A stretch of 64,000 bases of DNA, from NCBI GenBank assembly GCA_021307315.1, contig JAJSPD010000002.1, positions 992,001 to 1,056,000 on the forward strand, in the 5' to 3' direction. A program made the position numbers and the translations under genes. Under the pieces are notes generated by a model. That model ran no database searches and was not told the DNA's origin. It was given only the letters and a program-made list of their open reading frames with translations. This DNA comes from Bisporella sp. PMI_857 (Eukaryota; Ascomycota; Leotiomycetes; Helotiales; Helotiaceae). Shown one piece after another: positions 22,034 through 34,560 of the stretch; the first letter of the stretch is position 1; each line of letters opens with the position of its first letter.

Positions 22034-23595
22034 ATGGTAAGATGGTAGACACCTGCAGCCATGCATATCATTGCTAACCAATTCATCAGGGTCAAGGTGC
22101 ATCTGGCTTAGGTGGCGCTGGCCAAAATCGTGACGACAAAGATGATAAAGACAAGAAGGTTCGGGATACGCCTCTTTGCTTTTCCCTCGCCCTATGCTAA
22201 TAAATTTGATCAACAGAAGGAGAAGCCAAAGTACGAACCACCCCCACAGCCAGCAACTCGTATTGGTCGTAAGAAGCGCAAGGCTGCTGGTCCAAATGCT
22301 TCCGCAAAACTTCCTGCCATCTATCCTACGTCCCGATGCAAGCTGAGATATCTCCGAATGCAACGAATTCACGACCATCTTCTGCTTGAAGAGGAATATG
22401 TTGAGAATCAGGAGCGTTTGAGGAAAGCAAAGGCAGTCAAGGAAGGAACCGCTGCTCCAGCTTCGGCAGGTGGTGACTCGGACGCACTGGATAGGAATGC
22501 CGATGAGCGAGGCCGGGTCGATGATATGCGTGGTAGTCCAATGGGAGTGGGCACCTTGGAGGAGATGATTGATGATGATCATGCTATCGTATCCAGTACA
22601 ACCGGTCCTGAATACTACGTCTCCATCATGTCGTTTGTTGATAAGGATCTGTTAGAACCGGGTGCAAGCGTCCTGTTACATCACAAAACCGTCTCCATTG
22701 TTGGTGTCTTGACTGATGATGCCGATCCTTTGGTCTCGGTAATGAAGCTTGACAAGGCGCCTACAGAGTCATACGCAGATATTGGTGGGCTGGAGTCGCA
22801 GATTCAGGAGGTACGAGAGTCGGTCGAGTTACCACTTCTCCATCCTGAACTGTACGAGGAAATGGGTATCAAGCCTCCGAAGGGTGTCATTCTTTACGGT
22901 GCTCCTGGAACTGGAAAGACACTTTTAGCGAAAGCCGTCGCCAATCAGACCAGCGCAACTTTCTTGCGTATTGTCGGCAGTGAGTTGATTCAGAAGTATT
23001 TGGGTGACGGTCCCCGTCTTGTCAGACAACTTTTCCAGGTATGTGATCCTTTCTACCATTTAATTCAGATTATATCTAATTCCTATAGGTTGCCGCAGAA
23101 AATGCCCCATCCATTGTCTTTATCGACGAAATTGATGCCATTGGTACAAAGCGTTATGAATCTACATCAGGAGGAGAGCGCGAGATCCAAAGAACCATGT
23201 TGGAGCTTCTCAATCAGCTCGATGGTTTCGATGACCGTGGAGATGTCAAAGTTATCATGGCCACCAACAAGATTGATACCCTTGATCCTGCGTTGATTCG
23301 TCCAGGACGTATAGATCGAAAAATCCTATTCGAGAATCCTGATCAACACACCAAGCGCAAGATCTTCACTCTCCATACCTCCAAGATGTCTCTCAATGAA
23401 GATGTTGATCTCGAGGAATTCATTAGTCAGAAGGATGATCTTAGTGGAGCCGATATCAAAGCTATTTGCTCTGAAGCAGGTCTCATGGCATTGAGAGAAC
23501 GCAGAATGAGAGTTCAAATGGCAGATTTCCGCGCTGCGCGAGAGCGAGTGCTGAAGACGAAGAGCGAGGGCGAGCCCGAGGGATTGTATTTGTAA
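22034..23595 (+). CDS. RPT2: 26S proteasome regulatory subunit 4 (Rpt2) ATPase
   Basis: One of six AAA ATPases in the base of the 19S particle, unfolding substrates and opening the 20S gate. Four exons: 22034-22036 (only the ATG), 22090-22158, 22217-23038 and 23089-23595, giving 466 residues. The spliced N-terminus [10 protein letters not shown] is the N-myristoylation-type start of Rpt2. Seen in order: coil and OB region, GAPGTGKT Walker A (about 252-259), [12 protein letters not shown]alker B in exon 4, the pore and SRH block [20 protein letters not shown], and C-terminal GLYL, the gate-opening HbYX-type tail. Intron 2 uses the less common donor GTTCGG. The Ala in Walker A is also found in yeast Rpt2. 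Fully conserved and surely functional. Confidence 0.96.
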
Positions 23596-24800
23596 GATGA
23601 TTATTGTGGGCAGATGAGCTTGCCTACCTGTAGGCTGCGTGACGTGTATTCTAGCGAGATATAATGCATTATTGGTGGAGGAATTTTCCGTCGCCTTTCA
23701 TGCTGTTGACGTGCCGCGTTTAGCTACTAGGTTGGGTTACTGCAAGCGCAGCATGCTATTCTCAACCTATATACGTACTATAAGCTTTCAATTCATCGCT
23801 ATAAGTATAATGCTCTTTTATTCTTTAGTCGTGCCGACGCCACGCCTACTACAATTGTTGTATCTGGGAATCAATAATTCCAGACTGCGTTAACCATCTT
23901 ACTAGAAGCAACGAATAGCAAATGAAGAAGCGGAGAGAAATACGCAAGCGCTAACTCTCAGCATCATGTTGCCTATTATATGTGATTGGCATATCTGTGT
24001 CGAATCTCAGCTATCACTTAGCTGATGGGACCATTCTTGGTACCAAGACAACACAACCTTCACTGATACATGTGTACTTGATATTCAATCCGACCCTTCA
24101 ATTGCCGCTTGTGTTAGCACATCATCCGTTTCATAACCTCGATATCTTAATCAATACAGCTAGCCGAACAGGTTGGGCATAATTTGTTAAAGAGACCGCC
24201 AGCAACTACTTAGCCAGGAGTTAATGAGAAGATGAACAGGGTTGAGATGTTTCTTCCGCACGGAATGCTAGAGGGGACGATTATAAAGCTGATTGGGCTT
24301 GATGTTGTTGAGCGGATGATGAGTTAATGAGAGTAATAGGGTCGTTGATTGGGTAGATCATGCTCAGCCTTACTTCATTGTTTTTCAGGTCACAGACAGC
24401 TTCGGCCGCTTTTTGTACAACGGCGCATACTTCTGCCTTTGGACATGAGCAATAATGACCTAGACAAGACATCTAACCTTGTTTAAGTAGCTTTGAGCCC
24501 GGATCATTATCAAGTTCAAGAAGAACTTTGCTGCTATTTTTTCAAGCGCGCAAGACTTAGATTCTCGCCATAGGGAAGTAAAGATTGTTGACACAAGACA
24601 AGGTGGGATGCCAGCATTTGAGGTGGAAGAGCCCCTGGCTCACAGCCATATGAAGCGGGGAGGTCCCTTTGGGTGTGTCCCGGCCTGGAAATTGACCACA
24701 AGAGTTTCGATGGAAGTATTGCCCAGTTGGAGTCCAGATCGAGGCTTGGCCGTCAAGCATTTTCAATAATCCACAGAGGCGTCTTAGCTTTTAATGAGCT
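23596..24800. other. Intergenic, nothing recognised
   Basis: Contains the RPT2 3' end and several short frames (23639-23893, 23982-24182, 24281-24472, 24557-24766) without family features. Confidence 0.5.
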
Positions 24801-26690
24801 ATGCGCGGTTCACATCAATTATGGTGTCTCCTAGCAACAGAGAATGGTGAGACTAAGCTTGCGGTCGAAGTCTACCAGAAGCATTCGAATAAAAACACCC
24901 TGCAGGTGCGGATCCATCATGATTCTTATACACAAGCTCATGCTAGATTTTGGAAACTGGTAGAGTTTCAGCACAACCTTGATCCCTTCAGTATCTTATG
25001 AACGAACTCCATAATCGAAAGAGTACGTAGCTAGCACTGAAGACAGGTAGTATCGATGGTCTTGAGTAAATCCGATACGGTGTGGTAGTTCCAAACGATT
25101 CTCGATACAGCATAGCCAGAATTCTAGGTTGGATCAGATACTGTGAAACCACCCATCTGTGTTACTCTCTGCCCTCAAGTACCCTATTACCCGAAAGGTT
25201 ATTGACGTTCTATCCACTAATCGAAGTTTGTTAGTCGGGGACTCAGCCAAGAGAGGAGTGTTATTGTATGAAATCGATGGCGGTCATGCTAAATACATTG
25301 CTCTGAACCATCGTTGGGGATACCTCCAATTAGTCAAGATAACTAAATCCAACTTGGCTTCAAGAAAGAATTTCATCCAATGGACTGAGCTATTTAAAAC
25401 GTTCCAAGATGCGATAATTTTAACTGCAAGATTTAAGATACAGTACCTTAAATTGACTCGCTGTGTATTATATAGGGTGATGAGGGGAGATTGGGAAGAA
25501 GAGTCATCGCAGATGGCTTCTATATACGAGAACGCCTTCATTACGATTGCTGCAAATAGACAAGACGATGGCCTACTCTCTCCGCGGACAGGAAAATTGG
25601 TGCGAGTATGCATTGACGGCTTTGAGCACCAGAATGACTTCGTTTTTGTTCGTGAGGCTATAGACCACGGGCCATTTTACTTAAAGAAGGTAGGGAATGA
25701 AGGCGAAACAAGCTTTACAGAAAGACAACACCCATCACCTGCGAGGGCTCGGTGCTTCCAAGAAAGACTTTCAGCCACTCGGATTCTGCACTTCACGGAA
25801 GATGAAGCTCTCTTTGAATGCAAGACTGGCTTTTATGTGTGAATGCATCAATATTAGGCATCAAGGCAATCATTTGTTCAAGCCTCACTACGAATATTTG
25901 TTAGTTGGGAAAACCTATGTCAATTCTTGGATAGGTTGGAAGGCAATAACTACTGCTTACTCGAGCAATTCCCTGACCGATATTCGCGGTATCCTGCCAG
26001 CTCTCGCAGATATTTCTTCAAGATTGCAGAACCACCAGCTAGGGAGGTCTTTCGGCGGCTCATGGGAAAGAAGATCGCTGAAGGGCTGTTCTAGTACTCT
26101 AGAAACTCTGAGCCGCTTGGGGAGGTCATATACACGGCACCAACCTTTCCTTGGACGTCACTCATTGGACAAGCCAGATCCTATAATATACAGTGGTGCG
26201 ATCCCAGTCTTGCGAATCTCCATTCAGGTTGCGACGTTCAAGTGCTTGGTTACAGGTGATTTGTGCTGAGCAACAACCTTATGGCAGAGTCTCGCATGGC
26301 TGTTGAAATCAAGGCTCTATGTTTTCCCACTGAGCTGTATTACGATGACAGACAAGAAACCTTGGGCATTATGCAAGTAACAATTATAGGAAACCAGGAT
26401 TCTAAGCCACAACCCCGGTTTATGGAGAGAGTTTTCTTGGATGCTGGAAAGAGCCCCAAAGCGAAGCTAATATAGGAGCATTTGACATGTATGATCGGCT
26501 ATAGTAGGTATACACATACTTCTGCCAACAATGATGGGGTGTTATTTGTTGCTACGGGATTGCTTTTAAAGAAGATGTCAGACAACTCTTGTTACCAACA
26601 TGTTGGCTACTTCGAGGACTTGCAGATGCCATCTCCTACATTTAACCTACGATATCAAAAAGTCATTAGAATATATTGGAGGTGATTAAG
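24801..26690 (+). pseudogene. Decayed HET-domain gene
   Basis: HET proteins trigger heterokaryon incompatibility cell death in filamentous ascomycetes. Recognisable pieces run in the right order but in shifting frames: RILGWIRYCETTHLC (about 25110), KYIALNHRWG (about 25300, family consensus YIALSHCWG), a TFQDAI helix, EESSQMASIYENAFITIAAN (25500-25560), ILHFTEDEALFEC (25790), then after a stop at about 25840 and a frame change AITTAYSSNSLT and ILPALADISSRL (25950-26030), and APTFPWTSLIG (26140). The block that normally reads RYLWIDSLCIIQ is replaced by QYLKLTRCVLYRV, itself a loss of core residues. At least three frame breaks show it cannot make a full protein. It lies in AT-rich DNA. Confidence 0.8.
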
Positions 26691-28471
26691 TCTAACCGCC
26701 GACAACAAATGGAATAAACACCGCAGTATGTAGTATTTCCACAGCTCATTGCTTTGAACGATTCTATATTTTACAGCAGAAAGGCCAGATGTCAGTGCAC
26801 TGCAGATTGAATGTCCCAAACTATTACAAGGTACAATATATAAAAATAGCCCCACTACTGTAAGTACGAAGTCATTCGTCGATGATTTATGGATGGCTTG
26901 AGCTCTGCCAGCATTGATATATTGCCACTTGTGAATTGTGTAACAACGGCGTTTGATCTGCGGGGAGTAATTCTTTGAAAGGAATGGAAAGATGATAGAC
27001 CTAATATGGAGAGAGGTATAATCAATACTTTACATTTGACCCCTGCTTTGAATAAGCAGCCAAACGCGTATTTTTCGGCGAACGATCCACTTAGAACAGA
27101 TTCGCCAATCCGTCGCTGAATAGCCAAAAGGCAGGCGGCTAGCGGCTCAAACCTTTGCTGAGTTTTCCAGTGACATTGGCAAACTTATGGGCCTCTGTGT
27201 ATGCTGTTTGCGATATGCTACGGATTGGTGATGTGTTGGATGAAGATTGACTCGTGCGGTACCGAGGCAACTTCTTGTATCAGTACAGTTTTGAAAAATA
27301 TATTCTAATAAACTAAGGCTATTCACACAGGATTATCCTCGGAGACAGCTTTGCAGCCATATTCCTCGATCGGGTGAGCAGAATTGTGAATGATATAAAC
27401 TACAATCGCTAGGCTGGTATTACGAGAAGTCTGTTCGCACCATCGATTTAGTCGCAAAAGGTTGAATAGCAAATCCTAGTGTTATCTGTACTAACTACAC
27501 ACGAGACTATGACTGCGTTCTTTGAAGGTTATGCTGGTGTCTACGAAGCCAAAGGCACGGTTTCGTTCTTTACACCAAGCAGCACTACCAATATTCTTTC
27601 TAGTCTACACCCTGTTCTGCTTACTGACAATTGGAATCTTCCCAAAAAGTACTGGAAGAAGTTTTGAGATGAGATTACTTCTTGATAACAGTCTTAAGGC
27701 CTTGACCCACAAGCCCCTGAGTTAAGCGAGCATAGTCCTTTCTTGATTTACTTCTCACAATTCTACACCATTGGAACAATTCTTCTTTCAGAGGAAGCGG
27801 TCCTGGATTTCCATGTTATTACTAAGCTCTGATTAGCCGCAGCAGTTGGAAGCCTGCTGTTGTGATGGTGATGCTGAACTTCCAACGATTCAGATTTTAC
27901 CCCGCGTTTTCAGCCCCCAAGCCTGTCGATACATCATAGCTTGCTGCTTTGCAGTGCCGATCTACAATTACAAATACTGCCAGCTTCAAGACATCCCCAT
28001 CACTAAATCGATAAACCGCCGTTTAGCACACGTCCGCTCAGGTTGCCGACAAATTGCGGGGTCCATTCTACATCCGGGCGAGCCCGGTATTGCAATATGA
28101 TGTTGACCATACAGAAACTCCATCCTAGAAACATTTCCCCGCTTTAATCCAATTTGAATTTTGTACTACCTTCAATAAATGCAGCTTCTCCAGCAAAGGA
28201 TGAATTCATGTCGGGGAATTCTCTGTCTCACAATGCAGGGATAATGAGTCAACCAATTGACATTAGATAAGTTGGCTCTGCCCTGCGCGTGTTCACGGGC
28301 AAAGGGAGGCTGACCTCAGCTTTAATATATTTGTTGGCGAGCTCGATATGTTGGTTAGGACCCACTGTTTTCGCTCACAACCTTCTTTCCCAAGTCTCAA
28401 ACACCTGATCCATCAATCTTCTACTCAGCCTCAAAAACCTCGGAAGGAGTAAGAATTGAAGTCAAGGTACA
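26691..28471. other. AT-rich intergenic
   Basis: No supported gene. Short frames (26855-27127 minus, 27479-27725 plus, 27846-28100 plus) show no known motif. The final 100 bases before 28472 are CT-rich, as expected of a leader for the aldehyde dehydrogenase gene. Confidence 0.5.
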
Positions 28472-30115
28472 ATGCCAGCATTCACGTCTAAGGAAGAATT
28501 TGAGGAGGGTTATTCAACTCTTTTCAAAACTTTTAGCACTGGTCTTACAAAATCACTTGCCTGGAGGAAATGGCAGCTCAAACAGGTTTGGTGGATGATT
28601 GTGAGTAGTTTCTTACTTGAGGATTTAGCACAATTTTTCCAGAAACGAGATAAAGTATAGACTGTAATAATCTGCTATTTTCCGGAACGCATATAAATCT
28701 CAAAAAGCTACACACTAAGCTCTCCAACATAGGTAGACAATGAACCCGAGATACTTGCAGCATTAAACAAGGATCTAAATCGACATGACTTTGAATCACA
28801 TGCCTCTGATCTGTTTGCCATGAGAGGAGACATTATAGAACATATCAAAAATCTGGAGAAATGGGCTGCAGATACGAAGCCTGATGCTGGGTTTGTGCTT
28901 GGTACTTTGAGCAAAGCTCGAATTCGGAAAGAACCTTTGGGGGTCGCCTTGATAATCGGAGCATGGAACTATCCATTTGGGCTCACTGTCTCACCAATGG
29001 TTGCAGCTATCTCTGCAGGCAACTGCGTGATGGTGAAGCCTTCAGAACTCGCTACTGCGTCGCAAGATGTTATGGCCAAGTTGATAGGCAAATATCTGGA
29101 TAAAACAGCAATTAGATGCGTGACAGGGGGCCCAGCAGAAACGTCAATTATCCTAGAGAAGAAGTTCAATCATATTTTCTTCACCGGTTCAAGCTCAATT
29201 GCACGCTATATCACGGCCGCTGCCGCAAAACATCTGACACCTACTGTTTTGGAGCTCGGTGGCCAAGGCCCAGCGATCGTCACAGCCAGCGCCAACATCG
29301 ACTTCGCAGCAAAACGTATCGCTCTCGGAAAAGTTCTCAACTCTGGACAAATTTGTCTCTCTATCAACCACGTATTTGTCGATCCAGCCGTACACGACCA
29401 ATTCGTTGAGAAGCTCGGACACTGGCTCGACGTCTTTCTCAAGAATCCCAATGACATAGTACGCATCATCAACGAACGGAACTTTGACCGCCTAGCTTCC
29501 ATCCTCAAGAAAAGCAACGGCAAGATCGCGTACGGTGGGAAATTAGATCGAGATTCGAAATCCATAACCCCTACGGTCGTGACAGGCGTCGATCTTTCAG
29601 ATTCTCTGCTCTCTTCTGAGCTATTTGGCCCAATCCTTCCCATAATCAAAGCCACGTATGTCGAAGCTTACAAAGTGATCTCCTCTATGGACCATCCGCT
29701 CGCTATCTACATCTTCAGCAACTCACAACCACAAATCGATGAGATCCTCGCCAACACGCAATCCGGCGGTGTCACCATAAACGATTTCCTAATGCACGCC
29801 GCCGTGCCCAACGCGCCTTTTGGCGGCGTCGGCGAATCAGGCTACGGCGCTTATCATGGCGAGTATGGCTTCTTAGCCTTCTCGCATCAGAGGACGGTGG
29901 TGCAGATACCAAATTGGCTGGATGTGTTGTTGGCGTTTAGGTATCCGCCCTTTGATATTAAGAATTTGGCAAAAATTCAGGTGCAGAATAAGCTTGGGTT
30001 TAAGAGGGGAGAGACAATGGCTGATCAGAAGATCGGAAGCAAACGGGTTGGATGGTTTGCGTTGCTGCCTTTGAGTGTGATTATTGCGATTGTCGCGAGG
30101 TTGGCGAGAAAGTAG
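28472..30115 (+). CDS. Fatty aldehyde dehydrogenase, tail-anchored ALDH3 type
   Basis: Oxidises long-chain aliphatic aldehydes to fatty acids with NAD(P)+, as yeast Hfd1 and human ALDH3A2 do. Exons 28472-28600 and 28733-30115 (132-nt intron) give 503 residues. The junction restores the family text WRKWQLKQ-WWM-DNEPEIL. Catalytic features: GAWNYP with Asn122, LELGG with Glu217, NSGQIC with Cys251, and SELFGPILP. The residue after LELGG is Gln where Lys is usual. The last 20 residues (WFALLPLSVIIAIVARLARK) form one membrane helix with a short basic tail, indicating tail anchoring to ER, peroxisome or mitochondrial outer membrane with the enzyme facing the cytosol. No break is seen. Confidence 0.93.
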
Positions 30116-31893
30116 CGACGGCAACAATGGAGTGTTGGCTTCATTAAAGAAAAGTTTGAATATCTCTGGACATAGCTTTAAAGTTCTACATATGTAGCCT
30201 AACGATTTGATAGCCTCTTGATTTCATGTGCTAATCTTAGACATTTTTGGTTCATCAAAAGTGGGTGTGCCAATACTTATGAAAGATTGCTCTTCACAAA
30301 TGACCGATATTCACATGGGATTCCTGGGAAAACGTTGTATCGGCCGTCGCCGCTCATTAGCCGTTAGCTCTGAGGCCCGCAGTGCTTCATTGATTATCTA
30401 GGCTGTTCTTTTGTTGCAGGCTGCGTGATCAGTCGGAACATATTCCCCGGTGCATCCAAACGAAATTGGGTGCTAAACGGAACTGCGCTGATAGCTGTCC
30501 TGAAGCTTTGGGCTGATTCCAATGCTATTTTTCATTGCTTATCCACATTGCCTGTCTTTAGAATTTCTGTTACTACTATTTGGCCTCCCCTAGATAGCAA
30601 GGTATATATACTCTGGGCAAAATACACACTGGGCAACTGAAATTTACCAACTCATTCCAGGTTCACAGCCAATATTGAAGACCTTGAAATGCTTGCATAT
30701 TAATCAATTTGAACTTATAGTTGAGAATCACGTGCGCCTGAAGCTGCATTGCCAATGATCTTGACATCATTAGCTTCATCTTCTAGAATAGTTAAATCAA
30801 CATTTTTTAAGGTCTTTCCAGCTGCGTTCGAAGTATATCTTAATCCACCGACTATCCTCCATGACGTTTCTTTTAACATCAATTCATGAAAATGGCATAC
30901 AATATCGACCTGACCACCGCCTGCTTCCTGTTGTCAAATAGAGCACCAAATTGACTTCAGTGAGCTTGTATATAACGTATATTGCTTCTCGTCGTATAAC
31001 GTACGTGCGTGCGTTCGTGTTTTACACCAGCATGGCAATCAAGCTAGTGCAAGGAGGGAGATATTCCTTAGCATAGGGCTTCCAAGGAGGCTATCTCAGA
31101 TCAGGGTCTCTCATCTCTCCACTCAATGAATAACTATAGTCCCATCTTCGTAGCTGCTTTGCCGAGTTTGAGCAAAAAGGCATCCCAGAGCTCATATGTC
31201 TCGAAAAGAAGGGCGTGGCAGACACTGCACATGATGTGTGGCTAGAGATTGACTCAGGTGGATCTGAAGATTCTTGTTATATAGAGATGAAATCTCAATG
31301 ATATTTTTTGAATTTTTACTTTGAGAATAGATGAAACCTTTTTTTGCAGGCGACAATCCAGGATTATATACAGAGGCAGGATGCTGGGCTGACAAGCCTT
31401 GCGGATATGCAGACGTCTAATTATCTTGGCGGCCACAAAATTGGTGAAGATAGCCATTTACGAGATCACCCCCTAAAGGGTGTTTTGTAATAATTTTTAA
31501 GTAATTCCTGGGCGGCGTTATGCCACTTCGTACTGCAACGAATGAGCAATACTGAAATGGAGTATGCCTGATTGCTAGCTTTTTAGTAGAGGTCACTCGG
31601 TGTGGTTAAATGGGGAGTGGCACAGTCAGATGCCACTCTATGCTTATATAAGCATCTGGTCATGTGATTAACTGCCTCAAACTTTATTCGTCTTAGCCCC
31701 AATTAAAGTGTGGCTTAGCTAAGCCGATCTTTCCTCAGCCTTGCAAGGCGGCTGGAACAACTGTCCTCAAATTTAGTCCTTGTGTCAGTCGATCAACAGC
31801 GAACTTCAACACAAATTAACATTCAACGCTCGCGGCAGAAATAGAACCAATCACAAAATATACCTCGAGACTGAAGTATTGGCAATACCCAAA
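30116..31893. other. Long intergenic region
   Basis: No supported gene. Frames 30425-30640 and 31192-31457 have no recognisable content. An alternating stretch rich in CGTA and TGCG lies near 30990-31020. Upstream in-frame residues before the Sec72 start at 31894 look like leader. Confidence 0.5.
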
Positions 31894-32493
31894 ATGGCAG
31901 ATTCTGAAAGCTTCACGCTTCTCCCCATCCACCTCGATCCAACCTCAAAAGCCATCACAACCACATCCAACTCTCGAGCATTACAAGAAGAGCTCACGGC
32001 ACTGAACGATCTCCACAAAGCTCTCAAAAACATTGAAACACTCGTCCCTCCCCCTCCCGTCCCCGTCAATCAAAAACGCTCTGCACAAATCACGAAGCTA
32101 CGCGAAGCTGGAAATAATGAATTCCGCAAAGGCAAGCACCAAGAAGCAATCAAATACTATGGCTTAGGGTTGCAAATGGCGCTTACACGGCCATTGTGGG
32201 AGCCGGTTGGATTGGTTCGAGATGAGGTCGCCGGCCTGTATTCGAACAGGGCGCAGGCGCATATGGCAATGTCGAATTGGGTGGATGGAGCAGTTGATGC
32301 GGAGTCGAGTGTTGAAGCCAAGAAGGCGGGCAATGCGAAGGCGTGGTGGAGGAGGGGACGGTGTCTGATGGAAATGGGGAGATTAGAGGAGGCTAAGGAA
32401 TGGGTTGGACGGGGATTGGAGATGGAGGGGACAGAAGCTGATTTGGTGGGATTGCTGAAGGAGATTGAAGTCAAGGAAAAGAGAAAGGCTTGA
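31894..32493 (+). CDS. SEC72: Sec72-like TPR subunit of ER translocon
   Basis: Sec72 is a cytosolic TPR subunit of the Sec63 complex in post-translational translocation into the ER. A single exon of 199 residues. I choose the ATG at 31894, 38 codons inside the longer frame, because the family begins with this block (SFTLLPIHLDPTSKAITTTS). The Pro-rich linker VPPPPVPVNQKRSAQITKLR is followed by TPR-like helices: REAGNNEFRKGKHQEAIKYY, LYSNRAQAHMAMSNWVDGAV, then AWWRRGRCLMEMGRLEEAKE. The tail is acidic and then basic. No membrane segment, as expected. Identification rests on recalled similarity of the N-terminal block and TPR layout to filamentous-fungal Sec72. Confidence 0.82.
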   Translation: MADSESFTLLPIHLDPTSKAITTTSNSRALQEELTALNDLHKALKNIETLVPPPPVPVNQKRSAQITKLREAGNNEFRKGKHQEAIKYYGLGLQMALTRPLWEPVGLVRDEVAGLYSNRAQAHMAMSNWVDGAVDAESSVEAKKAGNAKAWWRRGRCLMEMGRLEEAKEWVGRGLEMEGTEADLVGLLKEIEVKEKRKA

Positions 32494-32949
32494 AGGACTG
32501 TACTTCTGGGTGCATTTTGCAAGGTGTTTGGCGTTCGTGGAGGTTTGCAAGCATTAATCGAGGAAGCATATTACAATGAAGCAAATATTAAGGTTTCTTT
32601 CTTCCCGCAGCAGTAAGTGGCTCGCCATTTCAAAAAGAGTTATTCTGTACTCTGCAACAGATGATATTGAATATTTCATCGTAGTACTAGTTATTTTTAA
32701 TTTTGCGGGATGACCCATATCATCCAAGTCTCTAGCCCCTTGAATTGGTTGCATATTCTTGCTCCTTAGTTGTCCTTCTAAGATCATAACAGATACACAC
32801 CCCTAAAGTAAGACGGGGTCATTATTCATTAGCATTGCTTCCTTCAGTCGTCGAATACGAACCTCTGCTATAGGTAGATTCATTTCAGATGACTGTCTTG
32901 TAACTTCTACCCAGTATAAGAGCTCGGGATGGGTCTAATTAGGGAAGAT
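32494..32949. other. Intergenic
   Basis: Between the Sec72 gene and the 3' part of a minus-strand unknown gene. Nothing recognised; 32554-32787 is a short unsupported frame. Confidence 0.5.
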
Positions 32950-34560
32950 TCGCTCTAATCTAAAGGCATTAACTTCACCTATCGCAAAGCTGAACGCCTC
33001 TGTTTCTCCTTCTAGCATATTTTCATTCCTGATGGCGTTTGGAATATCCACTCGAAGGTCGCCTGAAAGGTTGTCTCTAATTCCGCCCAGCCTAGCAGTT
33101 TTCTATTCCAGTATCTCCCAATTCAGTAATCGTATATTTTGTATTGCATCCGTCCATAAGGTTGACCGCGGCATAACTACGCTGAGACCATACAACAACC
33201 TCTCAAGATCGGAGTCCATTCTTTCACTTGGAGTCCATGTTCCACAGCCTCTTCTTAATGCGGAAATGAATGCTGAGAATGCCCGTGTCGGATCCGAAAC
33301 GATCCCAGGATTGATGTTTGCAAACTGAACCCGTCTGTCTACCAATCTCTCAGCACCATAAGCCCACATACTATCCCTGATTGCCATGAATATACGCTGC
33401 AGAACGTCGGCATTGTCCATATTTCTGGCTTCCGGGGATATACTATATCTTCTCGGCTGTGAAAGATCGTGTAGATTCGTAAATCGCTGTTCTCGTTCCT
33501 GCAATTGCTGGTTATTTCTGAATATTGCCTTAGTGACATCCCTAGACGAATTGAGGAAATCCATAAAGTGGTTATCGAGCGATTCGAACACAATTTCTCT
33601 GATCCGAGCAGTGGTATTATAAGCTGTCGCAAGGTCTGGCCCCAAATTTTCCTGCTCACGCCATGTTTCAAGCCGCAGACTCGTTGCCGCATCTAGAGAA
33701 TCTTCTTGATTTGAGTTTTTCCCCGCTTCAATCATTAACCGGCTCTCTGGACTGTAATACTTCTCATGGAGCTCATAACCATGCTCCCTTCCAAATTCTC
33801 TTTCTCGTTGACGATCACAACGAGCTATATCAGCAGCAAATTGGCAATTCAACTCCCCTCTCCTTTCTCTGGTGAAACAGGTAGCTATTGGATCTATGAA
33901 ACATTTGCTCTCGTTAGCATGTATGGAATGAGAACGAAATTTACGAACATTAGTCATTAACTACTTCCCGAGGTTCTCTACGTCCATCAGCGACAGAATT
34001 TAGAGCTATCAGCCATTAGCATACTTCTGTGACGCATATTTCAAACCTCAATATTTGACGAAGCTCCCTGAGCTATGGGTCCTCCTGGTTCGGTACCATT
34101 TATAGCGCCGATTTGTCTATTACTTCCATCTCTAACAGACATAAAGGATCCAGCTGCTTCAGAAAATACCCTGTCATCTCTAATCTCGCTGTCTCTATCC
34201 CCAATAAACTCCTATGCTGCAGTTCTTTTGATCTCAGCCAGATCAAGAATCGTCCCGTTGCCTTGATCACCGATATCAGCATCCATACTCTCATCGTTCT
34301 GCTCAATGGTTTGTCTATTCCACGCTTCCCCAGCTCTTCGTAAACCCGCTCGTCATTCATTTCTGATCTGCCGCTCTATAGACCGCTGCAGTAGGATAAG
34401 GTCCCGTAAGTCTTCCAGACATCCATTTATCCTTAATCCGCGTGCGCTTTGGAGAAGTATCATTCGCTCTTGAACTCTCGACAATCCTTGATCTAGGTAT
34501 TTTGGGGAAACCTTGGTGCATGAATAAAGTTTAAAATCTTCTATTCAAGCTGTGTAGATA
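32950..34560 (-). pseudogene. Unknown fungal protein gene with in-frame stops
   Basis: The core is an open minus frame, 33957-33103, for 284 soluble, charged residues (for example DLATAYNTTARIREIVFESL, MDFLNSSRDVTKAIFRNNQQ, MAIRDSMWAYGAERLVDRR). Upstream, about 34555-34060, one frame reads as protein for about 160 codons (SPKYLDQGLSRVQERMILLQ, LEDLRDLILLQRSIERQIRN, GTILDLAEIKRTAA, EAAGSFMSVRDGSNRQIGAI) but is broken by TGA near 34357 and TAG near 34220. Downstream of 33103 another frame reads LLGWAELETTFQATFEWIFQ. The parts may be one gene separated by an intron near 34060-33957. CAG-to-TAG and CGA- or TGG-to-TGA changes would fit RIP-type mutation. I do not recognise the family; the 284-residue part alone might be a gene. 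Confidence 0.45.

Noticed and set aside
22898..22921. Walker A of RPT2 has Ala where human has Pro (GAPGTGKT)
   Set aside because: Yeast Rpt2 has the same residue, so it is a normal fungal form.
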